From Taeniopygia guttata (taxonomy: Eukaryota > Chordata > Aves > Passeriformes > Estrildidae), in assembly GCF_048771995.1 (NCBI RefSeq), contig NC_133027.1:13512001-13576000 (forward strand): a DNA stretch of 64,000 nucleotides. Reading direction: 5' to 3'. Below are positions 50,034 to 63,527 of this stretch, in pieces. Position 1 is the stretch's first letter, and the number at the start of each line of letters is the position of its first letter. The notes under the pieces were generated by a model, which saw only the letters and a list, made by a program, of their open reading frames with translations, ran no database searches and was not told the DNA's origin. The translations under genes were made by a program, and so were the position numbers.

Positions 50034-51282
50034 ACATTCAAAGTATTTTATTAAGGTAGAATCACTTATGGTAGTTGCTATAATAATATGAATTCCTTGA
50101 TTCTGTCTGGCTGGTAAAGTTAACAAACATAGGGGTTTTTATTTGATAATAACTTTAAAACTAAAAAATATCTAATTATTGTTACTATATTATGATTGAT
50201 TTAATGATAATTATATGGTAATTAGCTTTGCCCAGCAAATAAAAGCTATATCTGTGACATTAAAGTCTATATATTATAATGTAAGCAATGTCTTTCATAA
50301 AATGAATTGTGCAAGGATGCATTTCTCATCACTTGATCCATAAAAGGAAAATACTTTCATTAAATAGCTTTGAGCTCTAGCAGCTCCAGATAAAAATTCA
50401 GTACTCTTAGTACAATGTTGGCTTTTTCTTTATCTATTCTCATTATCTGGTCCATAACTTCTAGTATACATAACATTATTGGACTCCATTACAAGAAGCA
50501 TTAAAATAGAGCAGTAGAATATTTTAACAGTTAACAGGCAGAAGAATATTATAAAAATATTATAAAAGGAATATTAAAAAAATATTATAAAAAGTTAGAT
50601 TTTTGTGTCTCTGTAAATGCCCACTAAATCTTGATTTTCTTATTTGCTTGAGTAAATAAATTGTAATTGTTATGAGAGTTCAGACAGCTAAGATGGTTTC
50701 TTTTTGCTGTAGTAATCTATATTTGCATAGCACCTCTCCTCTAAAAGGGTGACTACATGTGACAGGTAAGTATTGCTTATATTTCTGTCTTCCCTTTACC
50801 TTTCAGCCACACCATCTTAGCCTCTATTTCTTTTTGTCTACTATGTTACATCCCTTCAGCATTACAGAAGGCCTACTGCTGATGGCATTGCTATTGTACT
50901 ATCTATAAACAGAGAATAATAGTGAAATGGGAAAGGATAGTTACTAAATATCAGAAAAGGCAACAGGTGAAAGCATTCTATCGTTCTGCTATTACTGACA
51001 TTAGATTTCTGTGAAAAAAATGAAGAAAACTGAAATTATTTTTCTTCACAATATTCACTTGTTCTAGTGCTATCACAACTGCTTTTGTAATAAAAGATTA
51101 TTAAACACCTTAAAATAATCAGATAATTAATTCTGGAAAAAGTACATGGGATAGAAGGGAGAGTTTTTGTCTATAGTACAAAATTTTTATCACATCTACA
51201 CAACATTGCCATCCGTCAGACCAATTTCACTTGATTCTCTATGCATTTAATCTGATTTTTTTTCCTGACTTCTATCTCTTGC
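50034..51282. other. Unannotated AT-rich sequence
   Basis: Very AT-rich with local ATATTATAAAA-type repetition near 50540-50592. No gene or transposon recognised. Confidence 0.5.
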
Positions 51283-51769
51283 TGTGGTGTTTTGAATGCC
51301 CACCAAAGCCACTTTATCACTGCCATCCTCATCTGGGCAGGGGAGAGAAAATGCAACAAAAGGCTTATGGATGAGATAAGGGCAGGGAGAGATCACTCCT
51401 CAGTGACTGTCATGGGCAGAACAGACTGAGCCTAGGAAATTAGTTAAACTTATTACCAATCAAAAGCAGAGCAGGATAATGAGAAGTAAAACAACTTTTA
51501 AGACACTTTTCCCTTACCCTCTAGCTTAACTTTATTCACAGTTCTTTATTCCTCCCTCCCAGCAGCTCAGGGAGGTGTGGAAAGGGGGTTCTGGTCAGTT
51601 CATCACATGTTGTTTCTCCTGTTGCTTCCTCCTCAGGGAGAGGAGTCCTTCCTCTGCTCCACCATGGGATCCCTCCCACAGGAGACGGGCTTCCAAGAAC
51701 TTCTGCAGCATGAGATCTTCCCATGGGCTGCAGCTCCTTGTGAGTGGGTCCCTGCAGTGGATCCCTCCC

Positions 51770-52060
51770 AAGGTATGCAATCCCTCAGGACAGGCTGCTC
51801 CAGCATGGGTCCCCCATGGGGTCACAAGTGCTGCCAGCAAACCTCCTCCAGTGTGGGCTTCCCTCTCCATAGGCCACAGGTCCTGCCAGGAGCCTGTTCC
51901 AGGGTGGGCTTCCCACAGGGTCACAGCCTCCATCGGGCACCCACAGCTCTGCTCTGGGGTCCTCCGCGGGCTGCGGGTGGATCTCTGCTCCCCCGTGGAT
52001 CTCCCTGGGCTGCAGGAGCACAGATGCCTCACCACGGGCTGCACCAGGGGCTGCAGGACA
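51770..52060. repeat. Degenerate tandem repeats within the LTR
   Basis: Units of roughly 45-70 bp recur, each with a CTCCAGYRTGGG-like core followed by a C-rich stretch (near 51800, 51866, 51897, 51952). The divergence between units shows the expansion is old or present in the family's founder. They raise local GC and keep several frames open. Confidence 0.75.
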
Positions 52061-52199
52061 ATCTCTGGCTGAAGCACCTCCTTCCCCTCCTTCTGCAGCA
52101 ACCTTGGGATCTTCAGACTTGTTGCTCTCATGTGTTCTCACCCCACTCTACTCTTCTGTGTCCACAATTGCTTCTGCCCACTATATTTATTTTTTCCTT

Positions 52200-52243
52200 C
52201 TTAAATATGTTATCACAGAGCTGTTGCCACCACTGCTGATTGG
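52200..52243 (-). promoter_or_regulatory. LTR promoter-like elements (CCAAT and TATA)
   Basis: On the minus strand CCAAT precedes TATTTAAG by about 32 bases, the spacing of a typical retroviral U3 promoter. They set the orientation of the LTR as minus. Activity is not shown by sequence. Confidence 0.55.
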
Positions 52244-52387
52244 CCTGGCCTTGGCCAGCAGTGGGTCCCTCTTGGAGCCAGCTGACCTTGGCTCTGTTGG
52301 ATGTGAGTAAGCTTCTGGCAGCTCCTCAGAGAAGCCCTCCCTACTGGAGCCTTTGCTATGAGAACACTGCCAAGCAAATCCAAAACA

Positions 52388-55300
52388 TTTGCTGTCTATC
52401 CAAACCAGAGGGACAACAGACAATTCAGCTGTCTGAGCATGAGCATTCCTGTCCATTTGAGTTAGCCTAGAGATGCCTCCAGCTGCTGCTGCAGAACAGT
52501 GCGAGACGTGCCAGGACACGTGCTGCAATTGTCAGCACCATGCAGGTGTTTGGGCAGAGTGAGACATCCCTAACCACTTGTTTAGGGGTCTGAATTGAGA
52601 CCACACATATGCACATTTTCAGAATATAACTCATCCTCTTTCTTTGAACCATGTAGCTCACAATGATGAAGTGCATTAGGAGAAGGTACCTACCCTTTCT
52701 CTCCATTTAGCTGAGAGAGTTCTGGGATTTCATTCAGTTGACTTCTGTGGCTATGCTTGCCATTAAATATGTGTTCATCATTACAAAAATGGAAAAATTT
52801 ATTCAAACAGTAATATTTCATAATACTAAATTTAAAAATGGAACCCAAATGAGAAGCACCACCACCATCCAGTCTCCCCAAAAGTGTCAGTAGACGTTAA
52901 GGTTATCCTCCCATTGTGAAACTTAATCTTCTACTAGGAAAAGGCCATTGGAGATTAATTATGAGCAATGACCTATGGGAAAGTCTTTAAAAAGAAGACT
53001 GGAATACTTTTTGTGTTGCTGTTGCTATTGTCAGATATTTCAACACAGAAGATAATGAAATTTTGGGTAGAAACTTCTATTGGATATTTTTGCAAGTATG
53101 TTAGTAAACCACACAAAATTGTATCTTCCATAAAAAACTGAACCTAGCGCTGAAGTCCCAGCAAATAAGTAGTTCAAAAGTTAGAAAGTTAGACACAGTT
53201 TAACTTCTTCCTCCAGTTTAGGCCTTTTTCTTTTTTTAATTTGCAATAATATTTGGCCACTAGTGTACAATATCCTTCTAATTTTTCCTGACTGATCTCT
53301 TCAGGTTTGTACAAACATACCTTAATAGTCTTTGGAGCATGGATTAGAAAGCAGGTGTTTGACTTCTCAGGGGCCTGTCCTAACCCCCACCCTGCAGAGT
53401 TGGTCTGGTGCCCCATTGCAGACAGTGGCGGCTTCCACAGAAGCTCCAGAGACAGGCAAGGACCCAGTACAGTAACTGAAGGTAAATCCTATAATTATTA
53501 TTTTACGTAGTATGAAAAAAGGCAAAAGATTTTTGAAAAATCATCATTATGCTGAATCCAAAGCAATTACTCAAACAGCTAATAATCCATTGCTTATTAG
53601 TACAACATGTTTTTTTCAAGCATCTGGATGTGGGTGTTAAATCCCAAACAGCTGTTAGTGATTCCCTGCTGTATTCCTGTATTTTTATTATTGTAATCCA
53701 TGTATCTCTTGAATATTAGAAGCATTTTAACACACAGAGTTACCAAGCAACTGCTCAAGATAGCTTTATTATATGCACATTTCTTGCATGCTTCATGAGG
53801 CTGCTCTGTGAACAGAATTATCAAAGCACAGGAACAGAAGGCTAAGCTGGAGAAAGAGACCAGCTAAAGGAGACAGCAATTTTAGAAGACTAATGCTATG
53901 AAACTCACTCTATTTAATAAACATCAAAGACTCAAAGAGCATAGAGGCTGCTAACCTTCTACAGCTCCAGGCTTCACATTCTGACATGCGAGTCTGGCTG
54001 CAAGCTTCATGCCACAAAAAGGATTTAAAAGACTTAAGTCTTTCTATCTTGGCCCAAGAATTATACTTGTGTAGAGGATATTCTCAAATATTCAACTTTA
54101 AGTAAAAATCTAATGACCCCAACATACATCAGCAGCTCAATATGACAATTTGTAATGGTAGTAGCGCTTCTACAATGCGTTGTCAGTATTCCTCATTTTA
54201 TTTAGTCTGGTTTTTGCACCCTTTGGTCGTACCTCATCATATTTTTAGGCCTTTTCTCCAATATCAAGAGGGCTCAGACTTTACATTTTTTATAAAAGCC
54301 AGATATTTCCTGCAATCACATGATTTCTTAAAGCTGCAGTGCTAGGAAGCAAGCAACTACATATTTATCTTATATATTGGTCAGCATACTTTGATTCTGA
54401 TAAGATTCTAAGAAACTGTCATGCCATGGTGTTTTTAGTGAACTGCCATTTATATACACATCAATGTTTAAACTGTAAAAAATATACAATTTAATTAGAG
54501 ATTTGAGGAGAAGATGGTAATAATGTTCCTTTCCAGAAAATTAGGTATTTCTGAGAGTGATGATACCAAACAAGACTGGATCATAAAAAAAAAGTGAATA
54601 TATGAGACATTAAATGTTATTCATTGAAAGAATTTGGGGTTTAAGGCTAAATACTTTATTAGAAAATATGATTTTTTTCAGTCTGAAAAATACAAGCTGT
54701 TTTTCTTTTTTTCTATACTTCTAACTCCAAGTGTGTTATGGCATTGTAGAATGAATTTTCTGTAATTTTTTGCTAGCAGTAACACCCACAAGAGGATCTG
54801 CTGGAGTTAGCACATCTCCTGCAGGGCTTGTGTTCAGGCAAAATTAAGAAATCTTTCTAGATAGCAGTTGACATGGAATAGAGCTATTTGTCTTTCCCCT
54901 GTAACCTTGAGAACTCCAGCTTCCAGGAACACAGCTTACTGCTATGCTAACAGGTCTGTTACTGACAGGCAGCTGTCTTAAGCTTTGCCGCTTGCCTTGG
55001 AAGCAAAATAAATGCATTTACTGGATACTACGCTTGGACTCGGATTGAAGTTCAAGCAGAGCAAGGACCAGTGTCTGGTCTACAAGTTGGATAAACTGTT
55101 TCTGCATTAAATAAGAGTTTTCATGTAGAAATACAGTATGCTTTCACATTTCTAATCAAATGGGATGAAAAGATGCTGAAAAGCTACAGCATCTGTATTC
55201 CCATTAAAAGGATGCTCACCTTAGAGTTAAAGAAAGTGAAAAGCTCTACAGGATAACTTGAAAAAAAAATAATTGCACATTATTAGCAGGGCAAATGTGA

Positions 55301-58300
55301 TAGTTTTTCTAAAGTATACTTCTGGGTCAAATTGATTTCAGACTACTTGGAATATGAATCCACATCAAAAGCTGTGGCAATCCTTATACCAGCACTGATG
55401 TAGTTTTTTCCATATATTGCCACCAGGGAAAGAGAGCACTGAAGAATGGATGGGATGATTTTCTGTCCCACACCTAAAACCATGGTGGGAACCATAGCAA
55501 CAGCTGAGCATGAGACTACAGCATGTTTCATATGACATAAAGAGCAGGATAAATCAGGTAGACTCACACTGGGATCTTTTAATTTTTAAGTGGCTTATCA
55601 CAACATGTGAACCCTAGTTTTATGTTGAAGATTTGCTTATGGGATGCCTTATTTGGTTAATTAGTAACTAGCCACACAATTTCAGACATTGACATCTGCT
55701 TCTCTTCCACTAAGCAGCTCTAAAGTAAAACCTGCAGTTGTGTGTCATAAAGCATTAACCCCTTAACACTATCTGAGAGTCAGCTTTGTTAGCAAATAGA
55801 TCCACCCATATTTTGAAGATGGACTAGCAAAAGTCAACACTAGAATGGCACAAAGCATTATAATTGTCATGCTGTTTCAGGCATCTTCTCTGGAAAATGC
55901 ATTCATCAGCCTTTCCCCACTCACCTGAGGAATTATGCAGGATAATAAAGTTCATTTAGACTTCATTTCTTCAGACTGTTCCGTTTCAGCTGCAGAAGGA
56001 GTTGGCAATAGAATATGCTTCTACTAAACTTCTTTCTGTGTGTAATATCTGGAAAAATAAACCAGCTTTTTATTTCATTTTGCATAATACATTAACACCC
56101 TGTCACCTATAAATACTCAGACTCAACTTCTTGTCAGATTCCATTTGTATTTCTATTTAATATTTTCTTCCCCTCCTTTCAGCACACTCTTTGATTCTTT
56201 TTGCCTTTTCACTGGCTTCTTGGGACCTTGTCTGCACATTAAATTAATTTAGCAACTCCTTTTGAATATTCCTGGTTTTAAATCTTACTTTTAGGTTGAT
56301 TTAATTTCTGAAGTAATTTAAATAGGTGATAAAATACCCTAATTAAGCTTTCTAAATACATTGGTATTCAGGAAAAAATACTGCAGATAACAATCATTCT
56401 CTACTTAATCCAAAATAACATTTTATTTCTGGAAGTCTATTGCTGCTGAGACTCTCCCTAGTGCAGTGAGACCACAATTGATGTTGAAAATATAATTAAA
56501 TGAATATAATATAATGTAACTTTTAATTGTAACATAGTTGTACCATAGAACTCTTTTTAAATTCTACTTTAATCATATTTGATATAGTTCTTGAATGCTA
56601 TGAATGATTCTGGGAATAGAAGATTTCTTATCTGATTGACTTCTACTTTCTGCATGACCATTGCAATACAGAAGTGTCCAGAGATCTTCACAGTGAATAC
56701 TTTTAATTAGATTAATATGGTCTGTTTAACTGAATTTGTTTCATCTATTTGTTGTACTTCTCATCACTTTCAGCCACTAACAAGGGGGTCCCGACATCAT
56801 TCCATTGGCTATGGACAGAATCTGGAGGATTTGAATAAAGAAAATTTGTCTCTCAATTTCTGACTTCTTTTATCATGCAGGCTGCCTCATCTGGACATCT
56901 TCTCAGCTCTGGTGGATTGACCTCATTATTGGGATATTGAATCCACAACAGCCTCCTCTTCATTCTTGTCCTCCTCTTCCTCCTTCTCCATGGTGTCATT
57001 ATATGTCTGCACTGCAGAATGAGAAATGTCCCAGGAGGGACACACAGCACTGAGACCCTTTTCCTACACCCAGCACTGTTATTTTCTCTGCCTGATTCTG
57101 GGAATTTCCAACAATATATCTCCAAGGCAAATCCTAGGACAAGCCTGGGGGACAGTCTGCCTGCTAGGAGGCAATATCATTAAATCTACCCGTTTCTCAA
57201 ATGCAAACATCCTTAACTCTCACTCATGTGAGGCAGCAGGCAGGTTGTGCCATGCCTGCAGAAAAACTGCAAAAATTGAAGTTTTTTGGGCCATAAGGTC
57301 ATCAGATGTGAACATGTGTCTTAGTGCTGTGCTGTATGGCCACATGCAGTCTGTCACAGAGGAGATAGATCAGGACTGGGGGTTGTTTTAAATAATGAGT
57401 TTAATTTACTCATTATTCTTACTCCTTTGCCATCACCCCACCAAATCAAAGAAATGTTTATTATTATCCATTTCTACCAGTGAAACTCTTCTTAGGATTG
57501 GCCTTAAACAGAGAGAAAATTACCTCAGTGCAATTATATATATTGTTGATGCAAGTCCTGGAAATCTTATAATTTATTTTTGTTTGAAAAATACATATGT
57601 TCTTGTATACATATATTGCAATTGAGAAACGCTACTGCTTAGCAAATAAAAGCATATTGTCAATGGAAAAATTGTCACAATCCAAATTTTCTACAGGCTC
57701 TTACAATGGCACATTTTTCTAGCAGCTTTTTTTATGTCACCAGTGCACTTGTTGAGAGTAGACAGATTCTAGGGATTTACACAGGTTAAATTACCTTATG
57801 ACATTGTATGATTGCTTTGGAACACAACAATATATCTACTGCATCCAGTGCTTGGGTCCTAGGCACTAGAAACATTATTTAAAGCAAGGAGCTGTCATGA
57901 AGATTCTGCACTCTTTGCCCCACTTCACTTCAAGAGGAGGATACAGCTGCTTCATGCTTCCAAAGATTTTAGCAAAAGAAATAACATTTTTTGTTCCACA
58001 CTTTTTATTCTGCTTCTGCTATTTACATAGCTAGGATACAGACTGAAATAAAGATTTCTTGCATTTAAAATGTAGTGAGATCTGAGCTCCTATTTAAAGG
58101 AGAGGGTTCAGGAGCTGTAGTTTTATTATCAGTAACTTTGGACATCTGCCCCTGATCTTCCCCTAGGCCTGGAATTATAACAGTTATTTTCTGCATTGAT
58201 GGAGGAGGAAAACAAAAAGAGGAACAAATGTCAACACAGTGATGTGTTTAAAAGGTCAGAATTAAACATGAAGTTAGATGTGCCATGGGACAGGACAGCA

Positions 58301-59118
58301 GTGCACTAAAAAGGGAATGACCATCCCTGAGGAAGTGTCCTGGCAGTTCTGCACCAGGGCAACAGCCAGGAGTTTTCACTGGGTTTGCCAGCAAGGGCAC
58401 AGCTCCCTCCACGGTGGCATCAGGGACAGTGACAAGCCAGTCTCTGTCCTCTGAGTGGACTCCACAACTCTGCCCAGCTGCCAGTGGCTCTGCACTGTCC
58501 CTTAGGCATGGAGATGTCACAGCTCCAGCCTCTTGAAAATCTGCTAGAATTTCCAAACCATTGTCAGATCCCATTGACAGCAGACCTCAAGGCTCTTCTT
58601 TCTTGTATGAAAACAAAACAAATATCTGATATATTCTTAATTTTACTTTATAATATCTCATGTGACTGGAAACATGTCACTTGCAAATATAGACAATATT
58701 TGACTTAATTTTTATTTTAATCAATATCTCAAGGAATATTCCCAAGGATTTTTGTTAATACTGAATTTAAGCAATTAACAGATGTGACTATTCTGCCAAA
58801 TATTAATTAAGGTAATATAGTGAACAATCTGTACTAGGACTAGACCTCTAAAGGATGTGCAGAAATTCTTCTTAAAAATCTGGTGCTTTTCTGGAGCAGT
58901 TAACAATACTTTCCACTCATGTTATGATGAAGCAGTTAGGAATTTATAGGAATTTCAAAGCAGTCTGGACCTCAGAGGATGCCATTAAGGGGCCTGCAGA
59001 AGACCTGTCAACAACTAGTCAATGCTCCTTCTCACCCATCCACCACCTAAAACTAATTATGAACAAATGTCAGTGAAATTATAATATTGGCTGCAGGATA
59101 ATAAATCACAAAAGGGAC
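52388..59118. other. Unannotated sequence
   Basis: No gene or repeat family recognised over nearly 7 kb. A minus-strand stretch at 56936-57060 encodes an acidic run (EKEEEEDKNEEE) but stops lie close on both sides. A GC-rich patch at 58310-58540 has a 108-codon minus-strand frame without known domains. Confidence 0.5.
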
Positions 59119-59290
59119 GACAAAAAAAAAAATAAAAACCAAAAAAAACCAAAAAAAACCACCCACATACAAAAACCAAACCAAAACACAAAAAGCTCCA
59201 AAACAAACACATTAAAAAAAATAAACAAAAAAAAACCAAAAAAAAGCAAAAAAAAAAAAACCACAAAAAAATCCCCATAAAACCCACCAA
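59119..59290 (+). repeat. A-rich low-complexity tract
   Basis: Runs of 4-13 A separated by CC, C or short words, of (AAAAAACC)-like form over about 170 bp. On the minus strand it opens Phe-rich frames of 66-77 codons that are compositional artefacts. Confidence 0.9.
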
Positions 59291-60361
59291 AGTAATTGTT
59301 TGTCACAGGGAAATATAAAAAACAACCAGCTTTCCCTGCTTCTTGTTCTTGTTTTGTTTTTGTTCTTCTTCATCTTTCTTAATATATTTCATTTTGTTTG
59401 TTCTGAGCACCATCTGCTGGTTGTTGCCAGCTTGCACTAAGACCCTTCCCTGGAGTGAGAACAGGTTACTCACACACACAAGTTGAGTGAGGCAGACCCT
59501 GCTGCCCCATACAGACACTACCTTTTATATAAATATCCTCCTAATCCTCATAAAACATAGGCAACTGATATATTTATTTTTATACAGACAACAGTAGGTC
59601 ACTGAGGCAAGTGGAGATGCTGCTAAGGGCAAAGGCAAAACTAGTGCAGAGGGAAGGAGCAAAATAGAACGTCTTGAATCATATTTGAGATGGATTCGAT
59701 CCATGTGCCCTAAAATGCAAGCCATTTACTCCATAAAGAGCACATACCAAACAGAAACCACTTCAGGACAATTTCCACTTGTTATTTTTCCTTTGGTAGC
59801 ACAGGATATATAGGCCAAATCCAATATACCATCTACAGTGTTTACAATAAATAAATTCCTTTTACTTTGGATTTTATTGTGACTATATGAAGAATATGGG
59901 AGTCTAGATAATAGTATGTGTCTGCAAAGGGTACATCAAGAACCATCATTGTGAATGTTAATACACCCTCATAATTTCCTTAGAGACTTTCTTTCCTGAA
60001 ATTAGAAAGATTATGAAAATGCTGCTTTCTTTTTTTTCCTTCCTTAGTCCCATTGTGGTTGCTCTAGCATTCCAAAAGATAATATTCAGGGCTTTATAAG
60101 CAAAGAAATAGATTGCTGAGGGTCAGTGAGAAAAAAAGTGAGAAATCATTTTACGCCATCCTCAAAAGATGAAATCAATAGTATTAATTTATTCCAGATG
60201 GCACAGCACTATTGCCACTGTGATCCAATTGAAGTAGAAACAAAAATATTTAAGATTTATGGAAAGATTGAGGAAGCTGATGTTCTTATTGCCTGAAAAT
60301 GTTCTTGCAATGTCTGATAACATTAAAACATTTACTGAGGGAAAATCAGGGAGTTGTGCCA
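59291..60361. other. Unannotated AT-rich sequence
   Basis: No gene or transposon recognised. Confidence 0.5.
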
Positions 60362-60957
60362 TAATATAGGTTGAAATGTATCTTTGGAAGTCATATATCC
60401 AGCTCCCCACTCAAAGTAGAGCCAGTTGCAAAGCTGAATCAAACTTTGAAACCACAAGTTAGTCAGGGCTTTGTCAAGCCAAACTTTGTATTTGAGGATC
60501 AACATCCCACAGTCCCTCTGGGCAACCCATTCCAGAGATTTATCACCCTCATTATAGTAATTGTCTTTGTCTTACTTCTTAATTGGGATTTTAGCTGTCT
60601 GCAGCTTGTGCCCTTTTCCCCCAGCACTGGAGGCTGTGCATGTCTAAGAGGCATCTGGCTCCATCATCACTGTAAAGTGTTGGAGAAAAAGCAGTTTGCT
60701 TGTTCTTCTGTGGGCTGGACAAAGCCACGTTTCTACAACTGTCTCCATGTCTCACGTGCCAGTGCCCCAGTCATCTCAATGGCCCTCTGCCCTACTCAGC
60801 TCAATTAATCAGTGTCTTCTTCGTGCTGAGAAGCACAAAATTGGGTGTAGAACTTTCAAGGCAGTCTTGGGGCTGCTACACTGAATAGCCAACAGCAATC
60901 ACATCCCTCTTCCCGTGCCTGTGCTCTTACTAGTACAGTCCTTGATGTTCTTAGGCT
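60362..60957 (-). mobile_element. CR1 LINE, old 3' fragment
   Basis: Minus-strand CR1 of about 600 bp, strongly diverged. Plus-strand landmarks in order: 'taggttgaaatgtatctttg' (3' end), 'gctgaatcaaactttgaaac' near 60433, 'gggctttgtcaagccaaact' near 60467, 'ctctgggcaacccattccag' near 60516, 'ttggagaaaaagcagtttgc' near 60680 and 'agcacaaaattgggtgtaga' near 60832. The high divergence and this 3' UTR type mark it as one of the oldest CR1 copies here. The 145-codon plus-strand frame across it is antisense to the element and not a gene. Confidence 0.85.
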
Positions 60958-63527
60958 TCAGTGCAATACGTACAAACCAGCTGCATATAAACCAAACACT
61001 GCTGGGTATTGTGTTGCTCTAATATAATTGTAATGTTGTTGTGTCAGACTGTAACTGGATTTCCAGAGAAAATGTGCCATTAACTGCAGTTGTTATTTAA
61101 TTAATAAACATAAAATGTAAGCCTTGTTATCTATTTTAAAGATGATATCTTAACAAAGTTTTGTAAGCTGGAGAATCCCTCCTAAGAGCTATACAACAAA
61201 ATGCCATGTGGGAAGACACAGCAAATGCAACTGCAGTAGAAGCACACACACCTTTGTGCTGCTGCAGTCAGTTTCATCCAACACTAATGAACTTTGCAGA
61301 ACTCCTGCAGAGCAGATAATTATTACATTATGCAGAGGGGAGGAACTGAAGCATAAATAAGCAACTGAACTAATTTTGAAGTCCACAGTTATGGCCTAAA
61401 TGACCTCTTACTGAGTGGGAGTTTTAGGAATGATTTAATTAGAGGAGAACTGGGTCAAGGCTAAATGCTTTTGAAATTCTCAAGCTACCTTTTCTAACTC
61501 AAGGTCAAGCAGAGAACGGAAGTCAAAAGAAAGCTCCACTCCTAATCCTTTAATTTATTCATGCATATCATACTCATAAACAGTAAATCTGAGTCCTCCT
61601 ACTCAGGTTCTAACATTACCACTGGGAGCAACACAGAGTAAAAAAGAGGGAAAATTGGTTAGTTCCACAGTTCTGGGGAATAAAAGTAGTCAGCTAGAGA
61701 GTGGATGGATGTAGGGTATATAGGGTTTTTTTTAACCATTTTGTAATTCGGATGTTTAGTGTTTATGTACAATACATTGGTCTCCAGAACACTTTTCACA
61801 CGTTGCAAATAAATTATATCCCATGAACACATTTTTATCAGGGCAACCTGCCAAGCTACCTTCTTGACCACATATTTTCACAGCATGATAAGACAGTTTG
61901 CTTATCTTCAAATCCTCCAAATATCTTTTAGAAGCTCTAAGGACTTTTTCTTTCTATTGAATGATATGAAATTTTTTTAAAGTGAAAGAAAATATCTCAA
62001 AAATGTTCCTGTGTAAACACGGAGATTTTCTTTTATTGTTTTCTTAGAAAACACTTCAAGAATAATCTTAAAGACCTTAAAATTAGGGGTGTTTATTGTA
62101 TCACAACAAAAATTAACACTCTTGAAAATGTCAACTTTATAAAGTAATATAACAGAAAAATCAGGAAATAACCTTACACGTGATGAGTGCCACAAGATGG
62201 CACTGCTTCATACCATCAGCTCGATTTTAAGTGTCCTAAAACTACTAACAGATTAACAGAGATGGAAAAATAAAACTAGCAAAAGATACACGTATAGGCT
62301 TATAAATATAAAATTATATTTATAAATGAAAAAAAAAAAAAGTTTGCTAAATAACAGATTCTATAGAAAGAGGCTAGAACTCATTCAGCAATGCCATATT
62401 TGCCTCAATATTATCCAGAGGTGGAGAGGGCCTGGAAGTACAGAACTCATTAAGATTGTCTAGTATTAAAGCTTTCATTGTGAAGTTTAAGATTGAGGAA
62501 ATATTTGTCCCCACAGCATTCGACAACCTTTTTTTTTTCCTTTGAAAGATAAAATTAATCTACACTGGTTTCTCTGGTCAGAAAAAGTATTTTGCAGAAG
62601 AAAGGAATTCTGTAGCACAGGCACTTAGATATTTGTGCAGAGTGTGTGTATTAACATTATTGACAGGCCTAAGAAGAATTGTACCCAAGCTTCCCAAAAC
62701 AACAGCATGACACAGAGCACTGTGTTTGCATCCCAGAGAACAGGAATTTGTTTCAAGTTGGGAGAAAGCTGGATCAAAAGAAATTCTTGGACACACCCAA
62801 TACATTCAGTTTGGTATTGCTGGTTAAAACTTAAGACAGCTGATGTTTATTGAGACGTAGAAAGTTGTGCCTCTGCTATTAGTGGGTTGCTCCATAAAGC
62901 TCAATTAGCTTTATTACTCACATTCCTTCATTAATGTCAAGATCAATTTTACCTGAAAGGTCTTGTCCTACACCTTCTTTGCATTTCTCAGGGAACACTG
63001 TGTTCCCAAAGGCCTATGGAAGAAGGCAATCATTCCCACTGACTTCCCTGGGAAAATGTGGGCCATTAAATCTCTGCCAGGTTAGAAGTCTAGCAGTACA
63101 GCCTGTCTTTATGTCAAAGCAGCGGAGGACAACTTTCTCTCTTGTGGGAAACTGTCAATTTACAATATCTTTCAGCCATGTCTTAGAAAAACATGCCTAG
63201 GACATTTGACTGAGTTTTGAGTTGTAATTCATCACAAGTAGAGCCATGGCTTCAAATAAAGCCAAAGATAAAAGGAAAATCTATGCTGAATTTAAAGCGA
63301 TGTCTGAAATGCTTTCCTTTTTGGATTATTTAAATATTCTACCCATATTTTTTTCTACCTCTGTATTTGGAACATGCAGGAAAATAAAATATTTAGCTAT
63401 GAAATTTGCATGTTTGTGTACAACAATATTACCTCAAGTATGAAACAACAAATTCAATAAGCATTGCTAGAAGCTTTCTAAAAAGTATTCATTTGGCATT
63501 TTAAAATATTTCCCAGCCCTTTCTTAA
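60958..63527. other. Unannotated AT-rich sequence
   Basis: No gene recognised. A 12-bp-arm inverted repeat followed by an A-run lies at 62300-62341 (listed). Confidence 0.5.
62300..62341. repeat. AT inverted repeat followed by an A-run
   Basis: TTATAAATATAA (62300-62311), spacer AA, then its exact reverse complement (62314-62325), followed by 13 A at 62329-62341. Low-complexity sequence; chance is likely given the composition. Confidence 0.85.

Larger units (their letters stand above)
51283..52387 (-). mobile_element. Solo LTR of an avian endogenous retrovirus
   Basis: About 1.1 kb begins TGTGG and ends CCAAAACA on the plus strand, flanked by CTTGC (51278-51282) and TTTGC (52388-52392), a plausible 5-bp target-site duplication with one mismatch. 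Promoter signals lie on the minus strand: CCAAT (reverse of 52239-52243), then a TATA-like TATTTAAG 32 bp downstream (reverse of 52200-52207), and two AATAAA signals (reverse of 51545-51550 and 51531-51536). The middle is GC-rich with degenerate tandem units containing CTCCAGYRTGGGYYYCC. No gag, pol or env flanks it, so it is a solo LTR left by recombination. Open frames up to 220 codons arise from the tandem repeats and are not genes. Exact family not determined; a 5-bp duplication would suit an ERVL-type element. Confidence 0.82.

Noticed and set aside
51577..52239. 220-codon plus-strand open frame and 178-codon minus-strand frame
   Set aside because: Both lie wholly inside the LTR and are kept open by GC-rich degenerate tandem repeats. 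LTRs of this type code for no protein, and I see no domain.
53400..53490. Possible exon between 'ccattgcag' and 'gaaggtaaat'
   Set aside because: The acceptor has a poor pyrimidine tract, and no flanking exon or known peptide is visible.
56936..57060. Acidic minus-strand run EKEEEEDKNEEE that could be part of an exon
   Set aside because: An in-frame stop lies upstream near 57065 and another about 20 codons after the start of the run; no convincing splice sites, and purine-rich repeats give such runs by chance.
58248..58574. GC-rich patch with a 108-codon minus-strand frame, considered as an exon or CR1 internal part
   Set aside because: No domain, no match to CR1 motifs that I can identify, and no splice structure.
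60371..60808. 145-codon plus-strand frame
   Set aside because: It runs antisense through a decayed CR1 fragment.
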